From Bin87 sp965203985 (GTDB taxonomy: Bacteria > Chloroflexota > Dehalococcoidia > Lucifugimonadales > UBA3495), in the NCBI GenBank assembly GCA_965203985.1, contig CBDBDS010000013.1:806001-870000 (forward strand): DNA of 64,000 nucleotides, read 5' to 3'. Numbering within the stretch: position 1 is the stretch's first letter; each line of letters begins with the position of its first letter. The translations under genes were made by a program, and so were the position numbers. The notes beneath the pieces were generated by a model that saw only the letters and a program-made list of their open reading frames with translations, had not been told where the DNA came from and made no database searches. This document shows positions 51,457-60,701 of the stretch, piece after piece.

Positions 51457-52791
51457 ATGCTCGGCCCCGACTATATCCACTCCCTGTTGCGGGAGGCGCT
51501 GCGTCACTGTCCGTCGGACGGGGATGGCGACATCTACCTGACGGCCACGGAGCAGGCGCTGACGCGCTTCGCCAACAACCGCATCCACCAGAACGTGGCA
51601 CACCAGGATGCCATCGCGCACGTGCGGGTCGCGGTGGGCAAGCGCCAGGGCCGGGCGGTGACCAACAACCTGTCCGATGCCGGGCTCGTAGATGCGGTGC
51701 GTCAGGCCGGCGAGTACGCCCGGCTGATGCCGGAGGATCCGGATTTTCCCGGACTGCCGGAACCGGCGCCGGCGCAATCGGTGGCGGCCTACGACGAGAA
51801 CACGGCGGCCTGCGACGCCGACCGGCGGGCCGGCGTGGTGGGCAAGGTCTGTCACAAGGCGGCCGACCTGTCGCTGGACGCGGCCGGGTTCTGCCGCACC
51901 GGGGCCACCGAACTGGCCGTGGTCAGCACGCGGGGGGCGGACGCCTACCATATAGGTTCTTTCTCGGGTCTGCTCATCACCGCGCGGAGTGACGACTCGG
52001 CGGGCTGGGCCAAGGGCGGCGGCTGGCGCATGGACGGGGTCGATGGTGAAGCGCTGGCAGACGAGGCCATCGGCAAGGCGGTGCGGGGCCGCAATCCGCG
52101 CGACCTGGAGCCAGGGGAGTATCCGGTGGTGCTGGAGAACTACGCGGTGGACGACATGCTGGAGGCGCTGAGCTTCTACGGCATGGGCGCGCAGATGGTG
52201 CAGGACGGTCGCAGCTGGATGAGCGACTTGCAGAGACAGCAAGCGATGAGCCCGCTGGTTTCGATCTATGATGACGGACTGGATCCGGCCGGGTGGCCGG
52301 TTCCCTTCGACGCAGAGGGAGTGCCCCGGCAGCGGGTGGACGTCGTGACCGACGGCGTGGTGCGGGGGCCGGTGTACAACACGTACACCGCCGCCAAAGC
52401 GGGCGTCGTCTCCACCGGACATCAGCGGGGAGCAACGGGCGGGCCGACGGCGACCAACCTGTTCGTGCGGCCCGGAGACCGCAGCACGGAGGAGCTGATC
52501 GCGTCGGTGGACCGGGGGCTGTACATCACGCGTTTCTATTACACGCGCCTGTCGCACAACCGCGGGTGCGTGATGACCGGCATGACGCGGGACGGCACGT
52601 TCCTGATCGAGAACGGCGAATTGGCGGCGCCGGTGAAGAACCTGCGATTCACCCAGAGCTACGTGGAGGCGTTGGCCGGGTGCCAGGCACTTTCGAGTCC
52701 GGCGCACCTGAACCTGAACGAGGCGGGCGTGGCGATGCACGTGCCGGCGGCGCTGCTGGGGAGTTGGCGGTTTACGGGGCAGACGGTGTAA
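51457..52791 (+). CDS. tldE: TldE/PmbA-family peptidase subunit
   Basis: 444 residues. It has QALTRFANNRIHQNV at the N-terminus, GLLITARSDDSAGWAKGGG in the middle, and YTRLSHNRGCVMTGMTRDGTFLIENGE near the C-terminus, all TldE/PmbA-like. It lacks the HExxxH of TldD, as expected for the partner subunit. Together they act as a metal-dependent peptidase. Confidence 0.9.
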   Translation: MLGPDYIHSLLREALRHCPSDGDGDIYLTATEQALTRFANNRIHQNVAHQDAIAHVRVAVGKRQGRAVTNNLSDAGLVDAVRQAGEYARLMPEDPDFPGLPEPAPAQSVAAYDENTAACDADRRAGVVGKVCHKAADLSLDAAGFCRTGATELAVVSTRGADAYHIGSFSGLLITARSDDSAGWAKGGGWRMDGVDGEALADEAIGKAVRGRNPRDLEPGEYPVVLENYAVDDMLEALSFYGMGAQMVQDGRSWMSDLQRQQAMSPLVSIYDDGLDPAGWPVPFDAEGVPRQRVDVVTDGVVRGPVYNTYTAAKAGVVSTGHQRGATGGPTATNLFVRPGDRSTEELIASVDRGLYITRFYYTRLSHNRGCVMTGMTRDGTFLIENGELAAPVKNLRFTQSYVEALAGCQALSSPAHLNLNEAGVAMHVPAALLGSWRFTGQTV

Positions 52792-52822
52792 TCTGGTATA
52801 AGTTGGATATGAGGCTGGCGCT

Positions 52823-53071
52823 ATGCAGACAACGTTGAACATTGACGAAGCCATCGTGGAACGGCTGCACGCGGAGGCGAAGCGCCGGGGCACCACGGCG
52901 TCCGCGCTGGCGGAGGCCGGCATTCTCCACATCCTGAACCGGGTTCCAGAGGCAACTCCGGGAAAAATCTCCGCCGAATCTCTCCCGAAACTGCCAACCT
53001 GGCGGTTCGGCGAGATGCTGGTTGATATATCCAACCGGGACGAGTTATATCGCGCCATGGAAGAAGAATAA
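52823..53071 (+). CDS. vapB: VapB-like antitoxin
   Basis: 82 residues. The N-terminus, TTLNIDEAIVERLHAEAKRR, is a ribbon-helix-helix of CopG/VapB type. The tail, LVDISNRDELYRAMEEE, probably wraps the toxin. GAGG precedes the ATG, and an extended -10 (TGGTATAAG) lies at 52793-52801. The toxin gene starts five bases after its stop. Confidence 0.85.
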   Translation: MQTTLNIDEAIVERLHAEAKRRGTTASALAEAGILHILNRVPEATPGKISAESLPKLPTWRFGEMLVDISNRDELYRAMEEE

Positions 53072-53076
53072 GAACG

Positions 53077-53508
53077 ATGGTCTATGACACGAATGTCCTT
53101 ATTTACGCTGTGGATGATCGGTCAGAGTTTCATGATGCTTGCTTACGGCGCATTGAAAGCGCGCGTACCGGCTACGCATCCGGATTTCTGACTTGGAGCA
53201 TCTGCTACGAGTTCCTCCGGGTGACCAGCCACGCACGGGTGTTGAGCAATCCCTGGAACCTGAGCGATGGAGTGCGGTTCTTATCCCGTTTGCTGGAGTC
53301 TCCAGGATTTTATCTGTTGCGTCATACGGAGCTGCACCTACCCATTCTGTACCAAGTAGCGGCGGAACTGCCCGACATCCGCGGCAACCGGGTTCACGAT
53401 TTGCACACCGCGGTTTTGATGCGGGAGCACGGCATCACCCAAATCTGCACCATGGACAATGACTTTCGTCGTTTCCCGTTTCTGGAAGTCATTGACCCGA
53501 CACAATGA
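53077..53508 (+). CDS. vapC: VapC-like PIN-domain toxin
   Basis: 143 residues. PIN-domain residues are in VYDTNVLIYAVDD, SICYEFLRVT and HDLHTAVLMREHGITQICTMDNDF. These give the conserved Asp, Glu and Asp/Asn acidic centre. Expected to cleave RNA when free of VapB. Located between tldE and the amidase genes. Confidence 0.9.
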   Translation: MVYDTNVLIYAVDDRSEFHDACLRRIESARTGYASGFLTWSICYEFLRVTSHARVLSNPWNLSDGVRFLSRLLESPGFYLLRHTELHLPILYQVAAELPDIRGNRVHDLHTAVLMREHGITQICTMDNDFRRFPFLEVIDPTQ

Positions 53509-53521
53509 TTGAGGCGCCGTT

Positions 53522-53719
53522 ATGAGCGATTTGAACAACGACGATATCCAGGCTTTGGCCAAGGCGGTGGGGCTCACGCTGAGCGAGCCGGAGCTGAGCC
53601 AGGTCACGCATAGCCTGAACGCGATGCTGGAGGAGATGGCCGCCATCAACCCGCCCGGGTTTAACCTGGAGGAATATTTGGCGGTAACCCATCCGGCCGA
53701 CATGGAGGTGGCAGAATGA
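53522..53719 (+). CDS. GatC/AtzG-like small amidase partner
   Basis: 65 residues with NDDIQALAKAVGLTLSEPEL and NAMLEEMAAINPPG, similar in layout to AtzG/DUF4089 small subunits that bind GatA-like amidases. The ATG has GAGGCGCCGTT upstream. The stop overlaps the ATG of the amidase, indicating stoichiometric coupling. Confidence 0.75.
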   Translation: MSDLNNDDIQALAKAVGLTLSEPELSQVTHSLNAMLEEMAAINPPGFNLEEYLAVTHPADMEVAE

Positions 53720-55149
53720 CGCCATCCGAAATACCGTTCCTGTCAGCATCCGAGCTGGCCGCCGCGATCCGCGCCGGTGAGGTGTCGTGCGTCGAGGCAA
53801 CGGACGCCTACCTGGCGCGCATCGACGCGGTGGGCGACAAGCTGAACGCCTACATCACGGTGTGTGCCGACGAGGCCCGCGCCGACGCCCGGCGGCTGGA
53901 CGACGAAGCCGCCGCCGGCAACTTCAGCGGGCCGCTGCACGGCGTCCCGGTGGGCGTGAAGGACCAGATCTACGCGGCCGGGATACGCAACAGCGACGGG
54001 TCCAAGATCCGCGCCGACTTCGTGCCCGACACGGACGCCACGGTGGTGGCCAAGCTCAAGGACGCCGGAGCGGTGATCATCGGCAAGACCAACATGAGCG
54101 AGTTCGCCATGGGCGACCCGATCAGCAGCTGGTTCGGGCCGGCGCGGAACCCGTGGGATACGAACCGGAACCCGGGCACGTCCAGCACCGGCAGCGGGTC
54201 AGCCACGGCAGGGTTCCTGTGCGCCACGTCGCTGGGCGAGGACACGGGCGGCTCGATACGCGGGCCGGCGGCCAACTCCGGCCTGGTGGGCATCCGGCCC
54301 ACGTGGGGGAGGGTGAGCCGCGCGGGGGTTGACGGCGCAAGCTGGTCGACGGACACCATCGGCCCGATATCCCGAACGGTGACCGACTGCGCGCTGACGC
54401 TGGGCGTTATTGCCGGCCATGATCCCAAGGATCGCTACAGCCGGACCGAGCCGGTGCCCGACTACCTGGACGGGCTGGATTCCGGCGTGCGGGGGCTGCG
54501 CATCGGCGTGGTGCAGGAGTTGATGGGCGGCCACGGCCTGTCGCTGAACGAACAGAGTCGGGCGGCCGCCGCGGCCGCCGCCGAGGTGTTCGGAGAACTG
54601 GGCGCGGAGGTGGTTCCGGTGAGCCTGCCCATGGCTCCCGTGACCGGCCCCATCGTGCGGACCATCACCAGCACGGAACGGGTTAGCCTCAATCCCGAGT
54701 GGCTGCGGGAACGGTTCGAGGACTACCATCCGAACACGCGGGTGGCGTTCGCGGTGGGCAACCTGATACCGGGGCAGGTGTACTACAAGGCGCTGAAGCT
54801 GCGGGCGTTGGTACGCCGGCAGGTGATCGAGGCGTTCCGCAGCGTTGATCTGCTGATACAACCCACGTCCAGCGGGCCGGCCGGCCTGCTGGCGGACGAG
54901 CCGGCGATGATCGACAACAAGGAGATGGCGGCCGCCGCATTGCGGGATGGCAGCTTCCGGGGGCTGTACAGCCTGAGCGGATGTCCGGCGTTGAGCATTC
55001 CGTGCGGGTTCACCAGCGACGGCGAAGGGGCGCTGCCGCTGGCCTTGCAGATCGCCGGGCCGCACCTGGGAGAGGCGGATATATTTCGGGCTGCTTACGC
55101 CTACGAGCAGGCCACGCCGTGGCACGAGAGGCGGCCGCCGGAATTGTAG
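53716..55149 (+). CDS. GatA-like amidase
   Basis: 477 residues of the amidase-signature family. The catalytic lysine is in VPVGVKDQIYAAG. The cis-Ser and nucleophile Ser are in GTSSTGSGSATAGF and EDTGGSIRGPAANSGLVGIR. It hydrolyses an amide, and with the AtzG-like subunit it resembles the AtzE/AtzG biuret-type system. A transamidosome role is unlikely because gatB is absent. GGAGG precedes the ATG. Confidence 0.92.
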   Translation: MTPSEIPFLSASELAAAIRAGEVSCVEATDAYLARIDAVGDKLNAYITVCADEARADARRLDDEAAAGNFSGPLHGVPVGVKDQIYAAGIRNSDGSKIRADFVPDTDATVVAKLKDAGAVIIGKTNMSEFAMGDPISSWFGPARNPWDTNRNPGTSSTGSGSATAGFLCATSLGEDTGGSIRGPAANSGLVGIRPTWGRVSRAGVDGASWSTDTIGPISRTVTDCALTLGVIAGHDPKDRYSRTEPVPDYLDGLDSGVRGLRIGVVQELMGGHGLSLNEQSRAAAAAAAEVFGELGAEVVPVSLPMAPVTGPIVRTITSTERVSLNPEWLRERFEDYHPNTRVAFAVGNLIPGQVYYKALKLRALVRRQVIEAFRSVDLLIQPTSSGPAGLLADEPAMIDNKEMAAAALRDGSFRGLYSLSGCPALSIPCGFTSDGEGALPLALQIAGPHLGEADIFRAAYAYEQATPWHERRPPEL

Positions 55150-55258
55150 AGGCGTCCATTTATCGGCTTCCGGGAACTCCCGGAATGCCGGATCGGAGGT
55201 TCCGGGCATCCGAGGGATGCGGTGGTGTATGCTCGGCCGAGCAAACACGGTATTCGGT

Positions 55259-56524
55259 ATGAGCAACCATCAGATTGGATCTAAATCTCTGGTCGCGGCG
55301 CTGGCCATCGTCGCGGCATTGGCAGCCCTGCTTGCTAGCGCCGCCTGCGTCGGGTCGGCGGGGCCGGCATCAGAAGCCGATGGGACCGGCGGGGCAGCGC
55401 CGAGTGCGGCGGAGTCAGCGGATCAGACGGACCAGGGCGTGTCTGACGACCGTGTCCTTTTCGGCCAGTCCGCCGCCTTCAGCGGGCCCGCCCAGGACTT
55501 GGGCAGCGACATGCGCCTCGGGATACAGGCTGCATTCCACGAAGCGAACGAGGCCGGAGGAGTGCACGGCCGCCGCCTGGAGCTGGAGTCGCTGGATGAT
55601 GGGTACGAGTCGGACGCCGCATTCTCCAACACGCAGCAACTGCTGTACGAGCGGAAGGTGTTCGCGCTGATCGGAGCGGTGGGCACACCGACCTCGCGGG
55701 CCGCTTTCCTGTCAGCCAACTCCGCCGGCGCTCCTTTCATCGCGCCTTTCACCGGCGCGGAATTCCTGCGTGACCCGGGTTTGGACAATGTCCTGAACCT
55801 GCGGGCGTCCTACTACCAGGAAACCGAGGAGATGGTGGAGCGTCTTACGGAGGATCTCGGGCTCACGCGGATTGCGGTGTTCTACCAGAACGACTCCTTC
55901 GGCCAGGCGGGGCTCGCGGGCACGATCCAGGCCCTGCAGCGCAGAGGTCTCGAGCCGGTGGGGTCGGGATACTACGAGCGCAACACCGGCGCGACGACCG
56001 CTGCGGTGTTTCACATCGTGGATGCGGATCCGGAGGCAGTCATCATGGTCGGCGCCTACGCGCCGGTGGCGAAAACAGTGCAGTCCGTCCGCGAACAAAT
56101 CGATCCGGTGTTCATGGCAATCTCGTTCGTGGGCAGCAAGGCTTTGGCGGGGGAATTGGGACCCGACGGCGCCGGAATTTACGTGACGCAGGTGGTCCCT
56201 TCCCCGGATGATGCCAGCGTGGCCGTGGTCGCCAAATACCAGGCGGCCCTGGCGGCCTACGACCCGGAGGCGACGCCGAGCTTCGTGTCGCTGGAGGGTT
56301 ACCTGGCCGGGCGGCTGACGATTGCGGGGGTGGATGCGTGTGGATCCGACCTGACGCGCGATTGCTTCCTCAATGCCATCCGGAACAAGGGGAGCGTCGA
56401 TATCGACGGATTTCCTCTGCAATATGGGCCGAACGATAACCAGGGGTCCGACGGGGTGTACATCACCGTGCTGGGAGAGGACGGCCAGTATCGCCAGGTG
56501 GACAGGCTCGTGGGCGAGAGCTGA
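55259..56524 (+). CDS. Receptor-family ligand-binding lipoprotein (ABC transporter, LivK-like)
   Basis: 421 residues. A signal peptide (ALAIVAALAALLASAAC) ends in the lipobox SAAC. The periplasmic-binding domain has VLFGQSAAFSGPAQDLGSDM, ALIGAVGTPTSRAAF, FLRDPGLDNVLNLRASYYQE and AVFYQNDSFGQAG. The tail carries a CGSDLTRDCFL pair of cysteines. The protein 56587-57924 is a close paralog. No permease or ATPase genes follow. Confidence 0.88.
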   Translation: MSNHQIGSKSLVAALAIVAALAALLASAACVGSAGPASEADGTGGAAPSAAESADQTDQGVSDDRVLFGQSAAFSGPAQDLGSDMRLGIQAAFHEANEAGGVHGRRLELESLDDGYESDAAFSNTQQLLYERKVFALIGAVGTPTSRAAFLSANSAGAPFIAPFTGAEFLRDPGLDNVLNLRASYYQETEEMVERLTEDLGLTRIAVFYQNDSFGQAGLAGTIQALQRRGLEPVGSGYYERNTGATTAAVFHIVDADPEAVIMVGAYAPVAKTVQSVREQIDPVFMAISFVGSKALAGELGPDGAGIYVTQVVPSPDDASVAVVAKYQAALAAYDPEATPSFVSLEGYLAGRLTIAGVDACGSDLTRDCFLNAIRNKGSVDIDGFPLQYGPNDNQGSDGVYITVLGEDGQYRQVDRLVGES

Positions 56525-56586
56525 ACCGGCGTTGCGGACGGGGCGCCGAGCGCGCAGCCGCCCGGTCCGGTACAGGGTAAATTTGC

Positions 56587-57924
56587 ATGGATAAAAGGGA
56601 TGGACAGGGAGTTGATGCCGTCCATACATTTCATGGAGGGCGCGGCAATAGCGCGTCCGGCGGGGATTTTGTCCGACTCCCGGCGTTCATGGGGCTGGCT
56701 TTTCTGCTGCTGGTCATCTGCCTGGGCATCGCGTGTCAAACTGAAGGGGAGACGGGCGATGCAGCGGAAGATGACGACGGCGTGCCAACAGTCGGGGCAA
56801 CGGCGGTGACAGGCTCCGGGAGCGACGGCGCTTCCGGCATATTCCATGACGAGGTTATATTTGGCCAATCCGCCGCTTTCACCGGCGCGGCGCGGTTCCT
56901 GGGCACTGGAATGCGCCTGGGCATCGAGGCGGCGTTTCACGAGGTCAACCAGTCCGGCGGCGTTCATGGGCGGCACTTGGCGCTGGAAACGCTGGACGAC
57001 GCTTACGAGCCGAACTACGCGTCGGCCAACACCAATCTACTGATCGAAAACCGCAAGGTGTTCGCGCTGATCGGCGCGGTGGGGACGCCCACCTCGCGGG
57101 TGACGGCGCCGTTGGCTCACGAGGCCGGCGTGCCGTTCATCGCTCCGTTCACCGGCGCCGAGTTCCTGCGGGATCCGGAACTGGACAACGTGTTCAACCT
57201 CCGGGCCTCGTACTACCAGGAAACTGAGGAGATGGTGGATCGGCTCACGGAAGACCTGGGAGTGACGCGGGTCGGGGTGCTGTACCAGAACGATTCCTAC
57301 GGGCAGAACGGGCTGGACGGGACGACGCTGGCACTGGAGAGGCGCGGTCTCAGGCCGGTAGCGTCGGGGCATTACGAGCGCAACACCAGGGCGGTGAAGT
57401 CGGCGGTGACCGGCATCATGGCGGCAGAACCGGAGGCGGTCATCATGGTCGGTTCCTACGCGCCGGTGGCGCGGACGGTTGAACTGGCGCGGCGAGAGGC
57501 GGACCCGGTACTCATGGCGGTCTCGTTCGTGGGCAGCCGCGCGCTGGCAGACGCCCTGGGAGCCGAGGGCGAGGGGGTGTATGTCACCCAAGTTGTGCCC
57601 CATCCCGACGACGGCACCAGCCCCATAGTAGCCAGGTATCACGCCGCGCTGTCCGACTACGATGCCCGGGCGGAGCCTGGCTTCGTGTCTTTGGAAGGCT
57701 ACCTGGCGGGACGGCTGGCCATCGCCGGCCTTGAGGCCTGCGGCCGGGAGCTGAGCCGGAACTGCTTCATCAAGGCCCTGCACATGCCGGAGCCCATTGA
57801 TATCGACGGCATGAGGCTCAAGTTCGGGCCGCGGGACAACCAGGGCTCCGATGAGGTGTTCCTGACGGTGATGGGGGCGGACCGGGAATACCGGCAGGTG
57901 GAGAGGGTGACGGTTATAAAGTAG
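56587..57924 (+). CDS. Receptor-family ligand-binding lipoprotein, tandem paralog
   Basis: 445 residues from ATG 56587. The signal region MGLAFLLLVICLGIAC begins at an internal Met (about residue 35), so the true start may be later. The ligand domain is parallel to its neighbour: VIFGQSAAFTGAARFLGTGM, ALIGAVGTPTSRVTA, NVFNLRASYYQETEEMVDRL, GVLYQNDSYGQNGLDG and CGRELSRNCFI. More than half the residues are identical to the upstream copy by eye, indicating tandem duplication. Confidence 0.88.
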   Translation: MDKRDGQGVDAVHTFHGGRGNSASGGDFVRLPAFMGLAFLLLVICLGIACQTEGETGDAAEDDDGVPTVGATAVTGSGSDGASGIFHDEVIFGQSAAFTGAARFLGTGMRLGIEAAFHEVNQSGGVHGRHLALETLDDAYEPNYASANTNLLIENRKVFALIGAVGTPTSRVTAPLAHEAGVPFIAPFTGAEFLRDPELDNVFNLRASYYQETEEMVDRLTEDLGVTRVGVLYQNDSYGQNGLDGTTLALERRGLRPVASGHYERNTRAVKSAVTGIMAAEPEAVIMVGSYAPVARTVELARREADPVLMAVSFVGSRALADALGAEGEGVYVTQVVPHPDDGTSPIVARYHAALSDYDARAEPGFVSLEGYLAGRLAIAGLEACGRELSRNCFIKALHMPEPIDIDGMRLKFGPRDNQGSDEVFLTVMGADREYRQVERVTVIK

Positions 57925-57968
57925 CAGGGAACTGGTAGACTGCTGGCATAGTCGTCGAGGAGACGATT

Positions 57969-58355
57969 TTGACGACCATTTCGATCCATGACCGCGCCGC
58001 GGAGATCTTTGCCGATTCACGAGCGGTCCATGCCCAAGCCCTCGAACGGCTCCAGGCGGGCGACATCCGCGACGCCGCCGAAAAGGCCTGGTGCGCCACG
58101 AAGCGGGCCACGGACGCCCTGGTACTGTCGCGCACCGACGAGGAACCACCGAGTACCCACGACACCACCGAAGCGCTCCTGGCATTGGCCAGAGAGTCAA
58201 GCGCCTACGAAACGCTGGTTGGACGCTACTTCACCAGGATCAGCTACCTGCACGGCACGTGCTTCTATTCCGGGATCTGCGGTCCCGACGTCGAAAGGCG
58301 CGTCCGCGAAACTTCCGACTACATAGACGACGCTGAGAAGCTTGCGGCCTCGTAA
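57969..58355 (+). CDS. PaREP1/HEPN-like helical protein
   Basis: 128 residues from a TTG with GAGGAGACGA upstream. Mostly helical, with AEIFADSRAVHAQALER and AEKAWCATKRATDALV. The AAEKAW segment is characteristic of PaREP1/HEPN-type proteins. No nucleotidyltransferase partner is seen. It is 44 bases downstream of the binding lipoprotein; the link is unclear. Confidence 0.65.
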   Translation: MTTISIHDRAAEIFADSRAVHAQALERLQAGDIRDAAEKAWCATKRATDALVLSRTDEEPPSTHDTTEALLALARESSAYETLVGRYFTRISYLHGTCFYSGICGPDVERRVRETSDYIDDAEKLAAS

Positions 58356-58459
58356 CATTCCCCGAGGCCGGGTCACAGGCAACGATGCTTGGGCCATCGT
58401 CGCTCACATGCGACGCTTGGACGGCATTCGCGTTTACCGGCGCAGGTTGTTGATGCCGC

Positions 58460-60055
58460 CTAGACCTCGTAAACGGTCTTGCCGCCGACGATGGTGCGCT
58501 CGACGGTGATGTCCTTGATGCCGAAGGGGTCGATGGCGGTGGGGTCTTCGGCGAGGACGACCAGGTCGGCCAGCTTGCCTACTTCGATGCTCCCCTTGAG
58601 GTTTTCCTCGAAGCCGGCGTAGGCGCCGTTCCGGGTGTAGATGCGCAGGGCGTCCTCTACGGAGATGCGCTGGTTGGTTCCCCACTCGCGGCCTTCGCTG
58701 TCGGTGCGGGTGACGCAGCTCTGGATGCCCATCAAGGGTTCGAAGGGACCGGGTGGGTAGTCAGTGGCGCCGGTGGACATGACGTTGTAGTCCATGAACG
58801 AGCGCTGGGCAAACATCCACTGGAGGCGATCCTCGCCGTAGAACTGCATCTTCTCGCCGTGGTAGTACACGTAGGTGCAGAAGGGGGTTGCCACGGCGCC
58901 GAGGTTGTGCATGCGAGTGAGCAGGTCGGGATTGACCAGCGTGCAGTGCTCGACGCGGTGGCGCGGGTCGGGCCTGGGGAACGTCTTCTGGGCAGTCTCG
59001 TAAGCCTGGAGCACCAGGTCGATGGTGGAATCGCCGTTGGCGTGGATACACACCTGGAAGCCGGCGGCGTGCATTTCCATGACGTTTTCGGCGATCTCAT
59101 CGCCGGTCATGGTGAGGATGCCGTGGTCGCAGCAACTGCCGACGTAGGGCTCGGACAGGTAGGCGGTGCGTGAGGCTATCGCGCCGTCGGCGACCATCTT
59201 GATGCCGCCGATGCGCAGGCGGTCGTCACCCATGCCGGCGGTGATGCCGGCGTCGCGCAGCGCGGGGAAGTAGCGGTACCACATCAACGCGTAGACGCGG
59301 AGGGTCAGGTCGCCGTTGTCGCGGCCTTCCTGGTAGGTGCGCAGCTCGTAGTCGGTGACGCGAGCGTCATGCACGCTGGTGAGGCCGGCGCGGTTCAGCA
59401 TCTCGCAGATGACGCGCAGGCCCTCGCGCCGGGTCTCTTCGTTCTCGACGGGCAGTTGGTTCTCCCGCAAATCGTCGGCGGCGCGCTCGTAGATCACGCC
59501 GTCCAGGCGGCCGGTATCGGCGTACCGACCCAGGCGTCCGCCCGGAGGATCCTCGGTCTCGTCGTTGAAACCAGCCATTTCCAACGCCAGAGAATTGCCG
59601 TAGTAAACGTGCCCAGCGCGGTGGGAAACCAGGATCGGATGGTCAGTGCTGACGGCGTCCAGGTCTTCGCGGCGCAGGAAGCGGTTCTCGGCGGTCTTGG
59701 TGTCGTCGAACTTGAAGCCCTGGACCCACTGGCCTGCTGGTGTCACCGCGACGCGCTCCCGCAACGCATCCTGGATGTCGCCGATGGTGGGCAGGGAGCA
59801 GTCGGCAGCCATGACGTGGCGGGTGCCGCTGCTGAGCACATGGATGTGGGCGTCGATGAAGCCGGGGAGGACCGTCTTGCCGGGCAGTTCGATGATCTTT
59901 GTGCTGGGTCCGATTAGCGTTTCCAAGTCGGAATCGCTGCCCACGCCGATGAACCGGCCGTCGCGCATGGCAACCGCGGTGGCACGGGGCCGGTTGGGGT
60001 CGATGGTGATGACGTTGGCGCGACGGATGACGGTGTCGGCGTGGTAGGCGGGCAT
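58460..60055 (-). CDS. YtcJ-like metal-dependent amidohydrolase
   Basis: 531 residues. It has VIRRANVITIDPNRP, GKTVLPGFIDAHIHVLSSGT (HxH metal ligands), RHRVEHCTLVNPDLL, VCIHANGDSTIDLVLQAYE and ATPFCTYVYYHGEKM. The C-terminus has the family strand LADLVVLAEDPTAIDP. It hydrolyses an amide or imine of unknown identity. The ATG at 60055 has TAGGAG upstream. Between the GIY-YIG gene and a short intergenic gap. Confidence 0.9.
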   Translation of the reverse strand: MPAYHADTVIRRANVITIDPNRPRATAVAMRDGRFIGVGSDSDLETLIGPSTKIIELPGKTVLPGFIDAHIHVLSSGTRHVMAADCSLPTIGDIQDALRERVAVTPAGQWVQGFKFDDTKTAENRFLRREDLDAVSTDHPILVSHRAGHVYYGNSLALEMAGFNDETEDPPGGRLGRYADTGRLDGVIYERAADDLRENQLPVENEETRREGLRVICEMLNRAGLTSVHDARVTDYELRTYQEGRDNGDLTLRVYALMWYRYFPALRDAGITAGMGDDRLRIGGIKMVADGAIASRTAYLSEPYVGSCCDHGILTMTGDEIAENVMEMHAAGFQVCIHANGDSTIDLVLQAYETAQKTFPRPDPRHRVEHCTLVNPDLLTRMHNLGAVATPFCTYVYYHGEKMQFYGEDRLQWMFAQRSFMDYNVMSTGATDYPPGPFEPLMGIQSCVTRTDSEGREWGTNQRISVEDALRIYTRNGAYAGFEENLKGSIEVGKLADLVVLAEDPTAIDPFGIKDITVERTIVGGKTVYEV

Positions 60056-60065
60056 AGGGAAACTC

Positions 60066-60599
60066 CTACAAGAGTGCGAGTGCCAAGAACAGTGTTGCGA
60101 CGGCCATTGTTATCACAACCAATCCGAACAATCCACACCCGCCGCGCCGGTGCTGTGCATACTGCGGTTCTTCCGACCACCCGTCATGGAATGGGATCGG
60201 CGCCAATCCGGTGATTTCCTGAAACCGTTCCGCCTGCTGGTCACGCAACGATTTCATCGCGGCTTCGAACCGGGCCGCGTCGCGCCGGGAACGGAAAGGG
60301 CGTGAGCGCCAGAGGAGTTCGGGTTCGCCACCGGCAGTGGACTCAACCTCGCCGGCTCGGTGAGCGCCGAGCCGCGCCCCTACGTTGGCAGTGTGCCCTA
60401 CGTAGTGCCCGTATCGAGTTCCCAGGACGTATACGTAGAACTCGGTGCGACCCAGCTCAGTGTCGCGGGCTTCCTGTCTCGCCAAGTGCTCTGGATCGTG
60501 CCAGGAACTCCGACGACGGCGCAAGTTGCAGTTGTAACAGCGGGTGTAGTTACCGCGGATGCGCCTCCCGCAGTCGGCGCAGGTGCGGAACCTCGCCAA
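60066..60599 (-). CDS. Zinc-ribbon, GIY-YIG nuclease-like and membrane-helix protein
   Basis: 177 residues from a TTG. The N-terminal ribbon is CADCGRRIRGNYTRCYNCN (two CxxC). The GIY-YIG core is FYVYVLGTRYGHYVGHTANV (about 55-75) with Arg and Glu further on (RLGAHRAGE, ARFEAAMK). The C-terminus, GLFGLVVITMAVATLFLALA, is a transmembrane helix. Such an order is unusual. The N-terminus could also extend upstream. It is 10 bases from the amidohydrolase. Confidence 0.75.
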   Translation of the reverse strand: MARFRTCADCGRRIRGNYTRCYNCNLRRRRSSWHDPEHLARQEARDTELGRTEFYVYVLGTRYGHYVGHTANVGARLGAHRAGEVESTAGGEPELLWRSRPFRSRRDAARFEAAMKSLRDQQAERFQEITGLAPIPFHDGWSEEPQYAQHRRGGCGLFGLVVITMAVATLFLALALL

Positions 60600-60701
60600 G
60601 ATTAAGCGTCCGGCGCGATTGCGACGTGGATGCTGGGGACGACGGCTTCCCCGCTGGGGGTGGGCAGGGACTGCCGGGGCAGGGCGGTCATCGGCGCGGC
60701 C

